DNA of 64,000 nt from Aurantimonas sp. HBX-1 (GTDB lineage Bacteria; Pseudomonadota; Alphaproteobacteria; Rhizobiales; Rhizobiaceae): assembly GCF_021391535.1 (NCBI RefSeq), contig NZ_CP090066.1:2679501-2743500 (forward strand), given 5' to 3'. The notes below the pieces were generated by a model, which saw only the letters and a program-made list of their open reading frames with translations, was not told where the DNA came from and searched no databases. Numbering within the stretch: position 1 is the stretch's first letter; each line of letters begins with the position of its first letter. The position numbers and the translations under genes were made by a program. Positions 52,264 through 60,980 of the stretch are shown piece by piece.

Positions 52264-53020
52264 ATGAGCGCATCATCGCAGGAGGTCATCCTCTCTGCCC
52301 GCGGCCTCACCAAGGAGTTCTTCGGCTTCAAGGCCGTGAGCGATGTCGATCTCGACATCAGGGAGAACACCATCCACGCCCTGATCGGCCCGAACGGCGC
52401 CGGCAAGACCACCGTGTTCAACCTCCTGACCAAGTTCCTGAACCCGACCGCCGGGACGATCCGTTTCCGCGGCCAGGACATCACCCGGCTGAAGCCGGCC
52501 GACGTCGCCCGGCTCGGGCTCGTCCGCTCGTTCCAGATCTCCGCGGTGTTCCCGCATCTGACGGTGCTCGACAATGTCCGCGTCGCGCTGCAGCGCAAGG
52601 CGGGTCTCGGCACCCAGTTCTGGCGCTCCAACCGCGCCCTCGACCGGCTCGACGCCCGCGCCGGCGAACTGATCGAGGCGGTCGGCCTCACCGCCTATGT
52701 CGAACTCGAGGCGGCCGAACTGCCCTACGGGCGCAAGCGCGCCCTCGAACTCGCCACGACGCTGGCGCTGGATCCGCCCGTGCTGCTGTTCGACGAGCCG
52801 ATGGCCGGCATGGGCGTCGAGGACATCGGCCGCATCTCGGGCCTCATCCGGCAGATCGCCAAGGACCGCACGGTCGTCATGGTCGAGCACAATCTCAACG
52901 TCGTCGCCGACCTCTGCGACCGGGTGACGGTGCTCGCCCGCGGCGAAATCCTCGCCGAAGGCGACTACGCCGAGGTCAGCGCCAATCCGAAGGTGCGCGA
53001 AGCCTACATGGGAACCGAGC

Positions 53021-53028
<8 letters not shown>
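52264..53028 (+). CDS. ABC importer ATP-binding protein, LivG type
   Basis: The 254-residue ATPase has Walker A GPNGAGKT, Q-loop region RSFQISAVFPHLTVLDNV, signature LPYGRKRALELA in place of LSGGQ, Walker B VLLFDEP and H-loop VEHN, with the LivG-type C-terminal tail. The signature variant is normal for this subfamily. Its stop overlaps the LivF-type gene by 8 bp. It pairs with LivF, LivH and LivM homologues downstream. Confidence 0.94.
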
Positions 53029-53740
<712 letters not shown>

Positions 53741-53746
53741 CCCGCG

Positions 53747-54634
53747 ATGACCATGATCTTCGGCATTCCGCTCCCGGCGCTGCTCGGCCAGTTGCTGATC
53801 GGCTTCATCAACGGCTCGTTCTACGCGCTGCTCAGCCTCGGCCTCGCGGTCATCTTCGGCCTGCTGCGCGTCATCAACTTCGCCCACGGCGCCCAGTACA
53901 TGCTCGGCGCCTTCACCGCCTATCTGATCCTGCAATATGCCGGGCTCGGCTTCTGGCCGACGCTGATCCTCGCGCCGGTGATCGTCGGCATCCTGTCGGC
54001 GGTCATCGAGCGCACGATGCTGTCGCGGCTCTACGATCTCGACCATCTCTACGGCCTGCTCTTCACCTTCGGCCTGGCGCTGATCATCGAGGGCACGTTC
54101 CGCTATTATTTCGGCGCGGCCGGACAGCCCTACCCGACCCCGCCGCTGCTCGACGGCGGCACCAATCTCGGCTTCATGTTCCTGCCGAACTATCGCGGCT
54201 TCGTCGTCGTCGCCTCGCTCGCCGTGTGCCTCGCCACCTGGCTGCTGATCGAGAAGACCCGGCTCGGCGCCTATCTGCGCGCCGCCACCGAGAACCCGCA
54301 GCTGGTGCAGGCCTTCGGCGTCAACGTGCCGCTGCTCCTGACGCTGACCTACGCGCTCGGCGCGGGCCTGGCGGCGCTCGCCGGCGTGCTCGCCGCGCCG
54401 ATCTATCAGGTCAGCCCGCTGATGGGCACCAACATCATCATCATCGTCTTCGCCGTGGTGGTGATCGGCGGCATGGGCTCGATCCTCGGGGCGATCATCT
54501 CCGGCTACGCGCTCGGCATCCTCGAGGGCCTGACCAAGGTGTTCTACCCGGAAGCCTCCAACATCGTCGTCTTCGTCATCATGGCGATCGTGCTCATGGT
54601 CCGCCCCGCGGGCCTGTTCGGAAAGGAGGCCTGA
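53747..54634 (+). CDS. ABC importer permease, LivH type
   Basis: The 295-residue inner-membrane protein has about eight hydrophobic segments and family blocks GFINGSFYALLSLGLAVIFG, RVINFAHGAQYMLGAF, LRAATENPQLVQAFGVN and GGMGSILGAIISGYALG. It forms half of the transmembrane channel. It starts 6 bp after the LivF-type gene. Confidence 0.94.
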   Translation: MTMIFGIPLPALLGQLLIGFINGSFYALLSLGLAVIFGLLRVINFAHGAQYMLGAFTAYLILQYAGLGFWPTLILAPVIVGILSAVIERTMLSRLYDLDHLYGLLFTFGLALIIEGTFRYYFGAAGQPYPTPPLLDGGTNLGFMFLPNYRGFVVVASLAVCLATWLLIEKTRLGAYLRAATENPQLVQAFGVNVPLLLTLTYALGAGLAALAGVLAAPIYQVSPLMGTNIIIIVFAVVVIGGMGSILGAIISGYALGILEGLTKVFYPEASNIVVFVIMAIVLMVRPAGLFGKEA

Positions 54635-54635
54635 G

Positions 54636-55640
54636 ATGGCCAGCCTCGGCGATACCGGAACGATCCGGGCACGGAACACGGGCACCGAAGCGCTGGCGGG
54701 GAAGGTCTCGGCGCAGCGGCGGCTGGGCTGGATCGGCATCGCCGTCGCGGTGATCGCGCTGGCGGGGCTGATCGCGGTGCCGTTCTTCGTCTATCCCGTG
54801 TTCATCATGAAGGTGTTGTGCTTCGCGCTGTTCGCCGTCGCCTTCAACCTCCTGCTCGGCTATGTCGGGCTCCTCTCCTTCGGCCACGCCGCCTTCTTCG
54901 GCGGCGCCGCCTACTTCACCGCCCACGCCGCCAAGGTCTGGGGCTGGGAGCCGCTGTCGGCGATCCTCCTCGGCGCCGCCGGTGCCGGGCTGATGGGGCT
55001 GATCATCGGGGCGCTGGCGATCCGCCGCCAGGGCATCTATTTCGCGATGGTGACGCTGGCGCTGTCGCAGATGGTGTTCTTCATCTTCCTGCAGGCGCCC
55101 TTCACCCATGGCGAGGACGGCATCCAGGGCGTGCCGCGCGGCCACCTGCTCGGCTTCATCGACCTCGGCCAGCCGCTGAACATGTACTATTTCGTGCTGG
55201 CGGTGTTCGTCGCCGGCTTCTTCGCCGTCTGGCGCATCGTCAACTCGCCCTTCGGCCACGTCCTCAAGGCGATCCGCGAGAACGAGAACCGCGCCATCTC
55301 GCTCGGCTACCGGGTCGAGCGCTACAAGCTCGGCGCCTTCGTCATGTCGGCGGCGATCGCCGGTCTCGCGGGATCCACCAAGGCGCTGGTGTTCCAGATC
55401 GCGACGCTCACCGACGTCGCCTGGCAGATGTCCGGCGAGGTGGTGCTGATGACGCTGCTCGGCGGCATGGGCACGATCTTCGGCCCCGCCGTCGGCGCGG
55501 CGCTGGTGGTGACGATGCAGAACTACTTCGCGACGTCCGACATCCCGGTGACGGTGATCATCGGGGTCATCTTCATCCTCTGCGTGCTGCTGTTCCGCCG
55601 CGGCATCGTCGGCGAGGCGATCCGGCTGATGAAGCGCTAG
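54636..55640 (+). CDS. ABC importer permease, LivM type
   Basis: This 334-residue permease has a hydrophilic N-terminal extension (about 30 residues), about nine hydrophobic segments and LivM blocks LLGYVGLLSFGHAAFFGGAA, IRENENRAISLGYRVERYKL and LLGGMGTIFGPAVGAALV. AAGGAGG six bases before the ATG is the best ribosome site of the operon. It is the last gene of the unit and is convergent with the signalling genes (28-bp gap). Confidence 0.94.
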   Translation: MASLGDTGTIRARNTGTEALAGKVSAQRRLGWIGIAVAVIALAGLIAVPFFVYPVFIMKVLCFALFAVAFNLLLGYVGLLSFGHAAFFGGAAYFTAHAAKVWGWEPLSAILLGAAGAGLMGLIIGALAIRRQGIYFAMVTLALSQMVFFIFLQAPFTHGEDGIQGVPRGHLLGFIDLGQPLNMYYFVLAVFVAGFFAVWRIVNSPFGHVLKAIRENENRAISLGYRVERYKLGAFVMSAAIAGLAGSTKALVFQIATLTDVAWQMSGEVVLMTLLGGMGTIFGPAVGAALVVTMQNYFATSDIPVTVIIGVIFILCVLLFRRGIVGEAIRLMKR

Positions 55641-55668
55641 GAACGGCCGGAGCCGGCGGCTGCAGGCC

Positions 55669-56688
55669 TCAGAGCGGGGCCCGCAGCATCACCCGGACGT
55701 TCGGGCCGTCGCCATATTCGATGGCGGCGTTGAGGCTCTGGGCCATGGCGCGGATCAGCTTGGTGCCGAGCCCGGTGCTCTTGGCCTGCTGCGGCTGGAC
55801 CTTGCCCTTGCCGTCGTCCTCGACGACCAGCTGGAAGCGCTCGGCCAGGCGGGCCAGCGACACCCGGATCTCGCCCGCCTCGCCCTCGCCATAGGCGTAT
55901 TTGCAGGCATTGCTGACCAGCTCGTTGACCACCACGCCGACCGAGACGGCCTTGTCGGTGTTGAGGCGGATCGCCTCGACATCGAGCACCACGTGGCGCG
56001 GCGAGGACGGGGTCGACCAGGTCTCCTCCAGCTCCTCCACCAGCACCTTGAGATAGTCGGCCATGTCGACCGTGGCGATCTCGTCGGAGGTGTAGAGCCG
56101 GCGGTGCACCTGGCCGATCGCCCGGATCCGCTGCTGGGTGTCCTTCAGGGCGATGCGGGCTTCCTCGTTGTCGAGGCTGGAGGCCTGCATCTGCACGAAG
56201 GCCGAAACCAGCTGCAGGCTGTTGGCGACGCGATGGTTGGCTTCCTTGAGCAGCGCCGCCAGCCGGTCGTTGCTGGCCTTCAGCGCCGCGTCGGCGTCGG
56301 TCTTGGCGGCGACCAGCCGGGCGTGCGCCAGCGTCTGCTCGAAGCTCGAGGCGAGCAGGTCGAAGAAATCCTCGCCGATGGTCTTCACCACGTAGTCCGC
56401 AGCGCCCGCCTTCAGCGCCGCGACGGCGACGCGGCTCTCCTCCGAGCCGGTGACGTAGACTACCGGCGGCGGCGACGGCAGGGCGCGCACCAGCGCCAGC
56501 GTCTCCAGCCCGTCCATGCCCGGCATGTAATGGTCGATGGCCAAGAGGTCGAAGCCTTCCGACTTGAGGCGCGCCAGACCCTCCGGGCCGCTGGGCGCGG
56601 TCGCGACCTCGTAGCCGCGGCGCCGGAGCGCGCGCTGCGTCAGAAGTCTCAGTCCCTCGTCGTCGTCGATATACAGAACGCGGGGCAA
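55669..56688 (-). CDS. Receiver-HWE/HisKA_2 family histidine kinase
   Basis: The 339-residue soluble protein has an N-terminal receiver domain (YIDDDEG; phospho-acceptor D52 in LLAIDHYMPGMDG) and a C-terminal HisKA_2/HWE-type kinase: H152 in LLKEANHRVANSLQLVSAFV, then VVNELVSNACKYAYG and DDGKG. Kinases of this class in Rhizobiales often feed the general stress response regulator PhyR. The start codon is TTG at 56688, 7 bp after the previous stop. It is the third gene of a signalling unit and could take phosphate from the kinase at its head. Confidence 0.9.
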   Translation of the reverse strand: MPRVLYIDDDEGLRLLTQRALRRRGYEVATAPSGPEGLARLKSEGFDLLAIDHYMPGMDGLETLALVRALPSPPPVVYVTGSEESRVAVAALKAGAADYVVKTIGEDFFDLLASSFEQTLAHARLVAAKTDADAALKASNDRLAALLKEANHRVANSLQLVSAFVQMQASSLDNEEARIALKDTQQRIRAIGQVHRRLYTSDEIATVDMADYLKVLVEELEETWSTPSSPRHVVLDVEAIRLNTDKAVSVGVVVNELVSNACKYAYGEGEAGEIRVSLARLAERFQLVVEDDGKGKVQPQQAKSTGLGTKLIRAMAQSLNAAIEYGDGPNVRVMLRAPL

Positions 56689-56695
56689 GTCAGGT

Positions 56696-57142
56696 CTAGC
56701 CGCCCACCTCGGGGTCGGGAAGCTGGATCACCGACAGGAACAGGCCCAGCTGCCGGATCGCCTGGGAGAAGGCCTCGTAGTTCACCGGCTTGGTGATGTA
56801 GACATTGGCGCCGAGATCGTAGCAGCGCTGGATCTCGACCTTGTCGTCGGTGGTGGTCAGCACGACGACGGGGGTGCGCTTCAGCGGCCCCTCGGACTTC
56901 ATCCGCGCCAGGATGTCGGTGCCGCTCATGTCCGGCAGGTTGAGGTCGAGCAGCACCAGCGCCGGGCCGTTATGGGCCGGGCCGTCCGGCGCGTCGTAGA
57001 GGAACTGCAGCGCCGAGGTGCCGTCGGTGAAGTGCCGGACCGGGTTGGTCACGCCGGCGCGGCGGATGTTCTTCTCGATAAGGCGTGCGTGACCCTCGTC
57101 GTCCTCGATCATCACGATGTTTACTGGGAGATGAGCGTTCAC
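56696..57142 (-). CDS. Single-domain response regulator (Rcp1-like)
   Basis: This 148-residue receiver has no output domain: IVMIEDDEGHARLIEKNIRR, phospho-acceptor D66 in LVLLDLNLPDMSGTDIL, VVVLTTTDDKVEIQRCYDLG, and K in NVYITKPVNY. This variant is typical of regulators paired with phytochrome-type or CHASE3 kinases. The start is GTG at 57142 with GAGGA overlapping the kinase stop. It probably shuttles phosphate between the two kinases around it. Confidence 0.92.
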   Translation of the reverse strand: MNAHLPVNIVMIEDDEGHARLIEKNIRRAGVTNPVRHFTDGTSALQFLYDAPDGPAHNGPALVLLDLNLPDMSGTDILARMKSEGPLKRTPVVVLTTTDDKVEIQRCYDLGANVYITKPVNYEAFSQAIRQLGLFLSVIQLPDPEVGG

Positions 57143-57149
57143 GTCGTCC

Positions 57150-58622
57150 TCATGTCTCGTGCAGCTTGGCGGTCATTGAAAGGCGAAAAGTCGCCCCCTG
57201 GTCAAGCGCCGAGTCGCAACCGATCATTCCGCCCAGTCGATAAGCCAGCGCGCGCACATGTGCCAGCCCGATTCCCTCACCCGGCTGATCTTGTTGGCCG
57301 GAGCGGCGGAACAGGTCGAACACCCGGTCGTGGTCCTTCGGGTCGATGCCGCGCCCGTTGTCCTCGACCTCGAAGATCACCCGATCGTTCTGCCGCTTGC
57401 CGCGCACCTTGATGCGGCCGGGCCGACCGGGCTTCAAATACTTCACCGCGTTCTCGATGAGGTTGGAGAAGATCTGCTCGATCGCCACCCGGTCGCTGAC
57501 GAGGTCGGGCAGCGGCTCGACCTTCACCTCCGCCCCGACCTCGGTCAGCCGGTGCTGCATGCTGTCGACGATCGTGCGGACCATGGCGTTCATGTCGATC
57601 CGCTCCGGCGTCATCACCCGGCGGCCCTCGCGCGACAGGCGCAGGATGGCGTTGATCAGCCGGTCCATCTTCTCGGTGGAGGAGCGGATGAAGCCGATCG
57701 CCTCCGGCAGGTCCTCGCGCACCGCCAGCCTTGCGTCCTCGGTGATCACGTCCGGGGCTTCCGCCTCCGCCTTGTCGATCATCTCGGCCAGCTGCTTGGT
57801 CGCGGCGTCCAGTTCGCTGGTGAAGCCCATGACGTTGACCAGCGGCGAGCGCAGGTCGTGCGAGACGATGTAGGCGAAGCGCTGGATCTCGTCGTTGGCC
57901 CGCTGCAGGTCGGCGGTCCGCGTCTGCACCACCGATTCCAGGTCGTCGTTGAGGTAGCGCAGCTTGTCGCGCGACTGGCGCAGTTCGCGCAAATTCTGCC
58001 GGGCGGCCCAGATCGTCCCCAGCGCGACCAGCAGCAGCAGGATGCCGGCGACGATCATCACCACATAGGAGGTGGCGAGAAACGCCTGCTGGGCCTCGGA
58101 GCGCTGCCGCAGCAGCGCGGATTCGGCGGCCGACATCTCGAACGCCAGGTCGCGGATCTCGCCGATCAGCGCCACGTTGGCCTCGCCGACGCGGCCGACA
58201 TCCTCGGGCCGCAGCCCCTCGGCCTGCCGCGTGGCGATCGATTCCCGCATCAGCGCCAGGTGGTCCGCCGTCAGGGCCGAGAGCGCCCGGACCCGTTCGA
58301 GCTGCGCCGGATTGTCGGCCACCATCTGGCCGATCTCCTCGAGCAGCGGAGGGATGCGCGCGGCGCTTTCCTCGAAGATGGCCAGGAACCGCTCGTTCGG
58401 CTCGAGCAGGAAGCCGCGGCGGGCGGCTTCCGCGCGCTCCGTCAGGATGCGGATGTCGGAGAGCGTCACCTCGACCTCGTAGGTGTGCGCGACCGTCTGG
58501 TTGCTCTCCTGCGTCCGCACGACCAGCCAGGCCACCGCCAGGCCGAGCACGATCAGCAGCGCAAAGCCGGCGGTGATCGCAGCGACCAGCGACCGACGGT
58601 AAAGCCGCTCGGGTAACGTCAT
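57150..58622 (-). CDS. CHASE3-domain sensor histidine kinase
   Basis: The 490-residue kinase has a transmembrane helix at about 12-34, a CHASE3 sensor domain (about 40-180; ILTERAEAARRGFLLEPNER), a second helix (about 188-210), a coiled linker, HisKA with FAYIVSHDLRSPLVNVMGFT and HATPase_c (NLIENAVKYL, EDNGRGIDP, GEGIGLAHV). The sequence type matches phytochrome-like kinases with a soluble Rcp1-type receiver, which is the next gene. The start at 58622 has AGAGG upstream; the frame is open further without support. Confidence 0.9.
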   Translation of the reverse strand: MTLPERLYRRSLVAAITAGFALLIVLGLAVAWLVVRTQESNQTVAHTYEVEVTLSDIRILTERAEAARRGFLLEPNERFLAIFEESAARIPPLLEEIGQMVADNPAQLERVRALSALTADHLALMRESIATRQAEGLRPEDVGRVGEANVALIGEIRDLAFEMSAAESALLRQRSEAQQAFLATSYVVMIVAGILLLLVALGTIWAARQNLRELRQSRDKLRYLNDDLESVVQTRTADLQRANDEIQRFAYIVSHDLRSPLVNVMGFTSELDAATKQLAEMIDKAEAEAPDVITEDARLAVREDLPEAIGFIRSSTEKMDRLINAILRLSREGRRVMTPERIDMNAMVRTIVDSMQHRLTEVGAEVKVEPLPDLVSDRVAIEQIFSNLIENAVKYLKPGRPGRIKVRGKRQNDRVIFEVEDNGRGIDPKDHDRVFDLFRRSGQQDQPGEGIGLAHVRALAYRLGGMIGCDSALDQGATFRLSMTAKLHET

Positions 58623-58774
58623 GAAGGCCTCTGCCGCAAAATTCGTCCCGGGATGCCATATCCCGGCGGGGGCGGCGTCACAACCGGTAAGGGTGGGGGG
58701 ATGGTGCGCGCTGACCCGTGGAGGGTGGGCGGCGAACGGGGTGTGCGGGTGAGGATCGCTTTGTTTGAGGTGAG

Positions 58775-58798
58775 GTCCGGTGGCAGAAAGCACCGGAC
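58775..58798. terminator. Hairpin downstream of the alcohol dehydrogenase gene
   Basis: GTCCGGTG (58775-58782) and CACCGGAC (58791-58798) form a perfect 8-bp stem with an 8-base loop, 40 bp beyond the dehydrogenase stop on the minus strand. No T-run follows. A second hairpin, CCGGGAT/ATCCCGG (58648-58654 and 58660-58666), lies just before the CHASE3 kinase start. The 215-bp gap 58623-58837 has no gene. Confidence 0.4.
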
Positions 58799-58837
58799 GA
58801 TATCTTCGGGATGATGCTTCGCTGGTGCCTTGGGTCA

Positions 58838-59857
58838 CTACATCATGTCGATCACGACCTTGCCAAAAGGACCACGCGCAAGATGCTTGAAAGCGACGGG
58901 CAATTCGGCGAGCGGATAGCGCGCATCCACGACTGGCCGGATACTCGCTCGGTCGACAGCCCGCACTAGGCGCTCTAGTGCCCGGCGGCTACCGGTGCCG
59001 ATGCCGTGAATGGTGATGTTCTTGAGCATCAGGGGCATGGCCGGGGAACTGAATTCGAAGCCGTCGAGAGCGCCGATCTGGCAGACATGGCCGCCGACGG
59101 CGGCGAGTTCAACTGACTGGCCGAGATGCGCCCCGCCGATCACCTCCAGCACGATGTCGGCGCCGCGATCACCGGTGATCCGATAGACCGCCTCCATCCA
59201 GTCTTCCGCACTCGCGTCCACGAAGTGATCGGCGCCGAGCGCATTCACCAGCGCTGCGTTAGCGGGCTGACCACAGACGATGACCTCGGCACCGCTCGCT
59301 TTGGCGATCTGAAGACCAAACAGAGCGACGCCGCCGGTGCTGGGGATCAGCACTGTATCGCCGGCGCGCACTCCGGCGCTTTCCACAAGCGCAGACCAAG
59401 CTGTCAGCCCTGCCACTGGCAATGTTGCCGCCTGCCAGGGTTCAAGGGTTTCTGGCGCCTTGACGAACCAAAGCTCCGGCATCGCCAAATATTCGGCTAG
59501 GACACCCGGATAGAACCCGCCCAGCGTCTGGTAGGCGGGAGTGCGGGCGGTGCCGGGACGAAGGCCGTCGATCCAGTCCGGCGTCGGCGTTGACAGGACC
59601 CGGTCGCCGACGGCGAAGCGGCTGGCACCCTCGCCAAGGGCCACGACTTCGCCCGCAAGGTCCGACCCCGGCGTGAAGGGGAACCGCAGCGGCAGGCCGC
59701 GTCCGCTCTCCAACACCATCTTGTCGCGGTAGTTCAGCGCCACGGCCGCTGCCTGCACGAGGACCTCCCCCCTGCCCGGAGTCGGTATCGGACGGTCGCG
59801 CAGTTGCAGGTGATCGATCCCGATCGCATCGATCTCCCAGCGCCGCATGTTGGTCAT
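58838..59857 (-). CDS. Zinc-independent alcohol dehydrogenase/quinone oxidoreductase-like protein (MDR family)
   Basis: The 339-residue protein has a GroES-like N-terminal domain (ALNYRDKMVLESGRG, FTPGSDLAGEVVALGEG, VGDRVLSTPTPDW) and a Rossmann NAD(P)-binding domain (LIPSTGGVALFGLQIAKASG). The GHE zinc motif and the structural cysteine cluster are absent, so it is a quinone-oxidoreductase-like reductase of unknown substrate. The ATG at 59857 has AGAGGA eight bases upstream. It is divergent from a LysR regulator that probably controls it. Codon use is less GC-biased than in the neighbours. Confidence 0.9.
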   Translation of the reverse strand: MTNMRRWEIDAIGIDHLQLRDRPIPTPGRGEVLVQAAAVALNYRDKMVLESGRGLPLRFPFTPGSDLAGEVVALGEGASRFAVGDRVLSTPTPDWIDGLRPGTARTPAYQTLGGFYPGVLAEYLAMPELWFVKAPETLEPWQAATLPVAGLTAWSALVESAGVRAGDTVLIPSTGGVALFGLQIAKASGAEVIVCGQPANAALVNALGADHFVDASAEDWMEAVYRITGDRGADIVLEVIGGAHLGQSVELAAVGGHVCQIGALDGFEFSSPAMPLMLKNITIHGIGTGSRRALERLVRAVDRASIRPVVDARYPLAELPVAFKHLARGPFGKVVIDMM

Positions 59858-59930
59858 CGCTTGTATCCTCTCTTGCCGGAGCCGGAGACCACCCAATCGA
59901 TCGGCGATCAGTGCGCTCCGGTGTCAAGGG

Positions 59931-59950
59931 CAATGTGCGCCCTGGCATTG
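59931..59950. promoter_or_regulatory. Inverted repeat, candidate LysR operator
   Basis: CAATG (59931-59935), ten bases, CATTG (59946-59950) form an inverted repeat midway between the divergent dehydrogenase and LysR genes. LysR boxes are short dyads of T-N11-A type, so this is a plausible binding site. The arms are only five bases, so chance cannot be excluded. Confidence 0.35.
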
Positions 59951-60001
59951 TACGAGAGAATGGTGTTAATCCGACATCATTCGTTGCGCTGGAAGTGTAC
60001 A

Positions 60002-60964
60002 ATGACGCCCGTCGAGTTCGCCGAGTTGCGAGCCTTCTCGTTGGTGGCAGAGGAGCGGAGCTTCCGCCGCGCCGCCAAACGGCTCGGCCTGTCGCCATCG
60101 GCGCTCAGCCGCACCATTCGGTCGCTGGAGGAGCGTCTGGGCGTCCGGCTCCTAAATCGTACGACGCGTAGCGTAGCGCCCACGGAGGCGGGCCAAGGGC
60201 TCTACGCGCGCATTGAGCCCACCTTGGCGGAAATGGATGCCGCTCTCCGCGAGACCGGTGCCTTCCAGGCGAAAGCCAAAGGCATCGTGCGAATAAACCT
60301 GCCCAGCATTGCGGCCCGGCTTGTTGTGATGCCGCGCCTGGGTGCCTTCGCAGCTGCCTTCCCAGGTGTCGAACTTGACCTCGTGATAGACAACGAGATC
60401 ACCGATATCGTGGCGAAAGGCTTCGACGCTGGCGTGCGAATTGGCGGCGAGGTGCATCGGGACATGATTGCGGTGCCCCTCACCCCAGAACTTCGTACGG
60501 CGGTGGTAGGCTCACCGGCTTATTTCGCTACGCACTCGCCGCCGGCATCCCCGCAGGACCTTTCCCATCACCGCTGCCTCAGCTACCGCTGGGGCAGAAG
60601 CGGCGCCCTTCTGCCGTGGCGCTTCGCAGGGAACGGCAGGCGCGCCGCGGCGATCATGACCGGCAACGTGCTCACCGCCAACGATACCGATCTCCTGCTC
60701 GCAGGCGCCCTTCAGGGCATGGGCCTTGCCTCCCTGCTAGAAGACTTCGTTGCGGCTCATATCGAACGCGGTGAATTAGTTCGGGTTCTGGCCGATTACG
60801 ACGAGCCGCTGCCAGGCTTCCATCTCTATTATTCCAGCCGAACCCGGATGCCGGCAGCGTTGCGCGCCTTCATCGACTTCATGAAGCTTGTCACTGATCC
60901 CGGCTCCAATGTCATGGGGAACGGTGGAGGCCGACAGTCACAAAACACGTCCTCGAATTTGTGA
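60002..60964 (+). CDS. LysR-family transcriptional regulator
   Basis: This 320-residue regulator has an N-terminal winged helix (FAELRAFSLVAEERSFRRAA, KRLGLSPSALSRTIRSLEER, LLNRTTRSVAPTEAG) and a LysR substrate-binding domain (INLPSIAARLVVMPRLGAFA, GFDAGVRIGGEVHRDMIAVP, ALQGMGLASLLEDFV). The ATG at 60002 has GGAAG eight bases upstream. Typically it would activate the divergent dehydrogenase gene in response to a metabolite. GC content is visibly lower than in the flanking genes. Confidence 0.93.
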   Translation: MTPVEFAELRAFSLVAEERSFRRAAKRLGLSPSALSRTIRSLEERLGVRLLNRTTRSVAPTEAGQGLYARIEPTLAEMDAALRETGAFQAKAKGIVRINLPSIAARLVVMPRLGAFAAAFPGVELDLVIDNEITDIVAKGFDAGVRIGGEVHRDMIAVPLTPELRTAVVGSPAYFATHSPPASPQDLSHHRCLSYRWGRSGALLPWRFAGNGRRAAAIMTGNVLTANDTDLLLAGALQGMGLASLLEDFVAAHIERGELVRVLADYDEPLPGFHLYYSSRTRMPAALRAFIDFMKLVTDPGSNVMGNGGGRQSQNTSSNL

Positions 60965-60980
60965 GTGACCGCACCCAACC

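Noticed and set aside
58838..59857. Zinc-dependent alcohol dehydrogenase
   Set aside because: The GHE motif and the four-cysteine structural zinc site are missing, so it was called a zinc-independent quinone-oxidoreductase-like protein.
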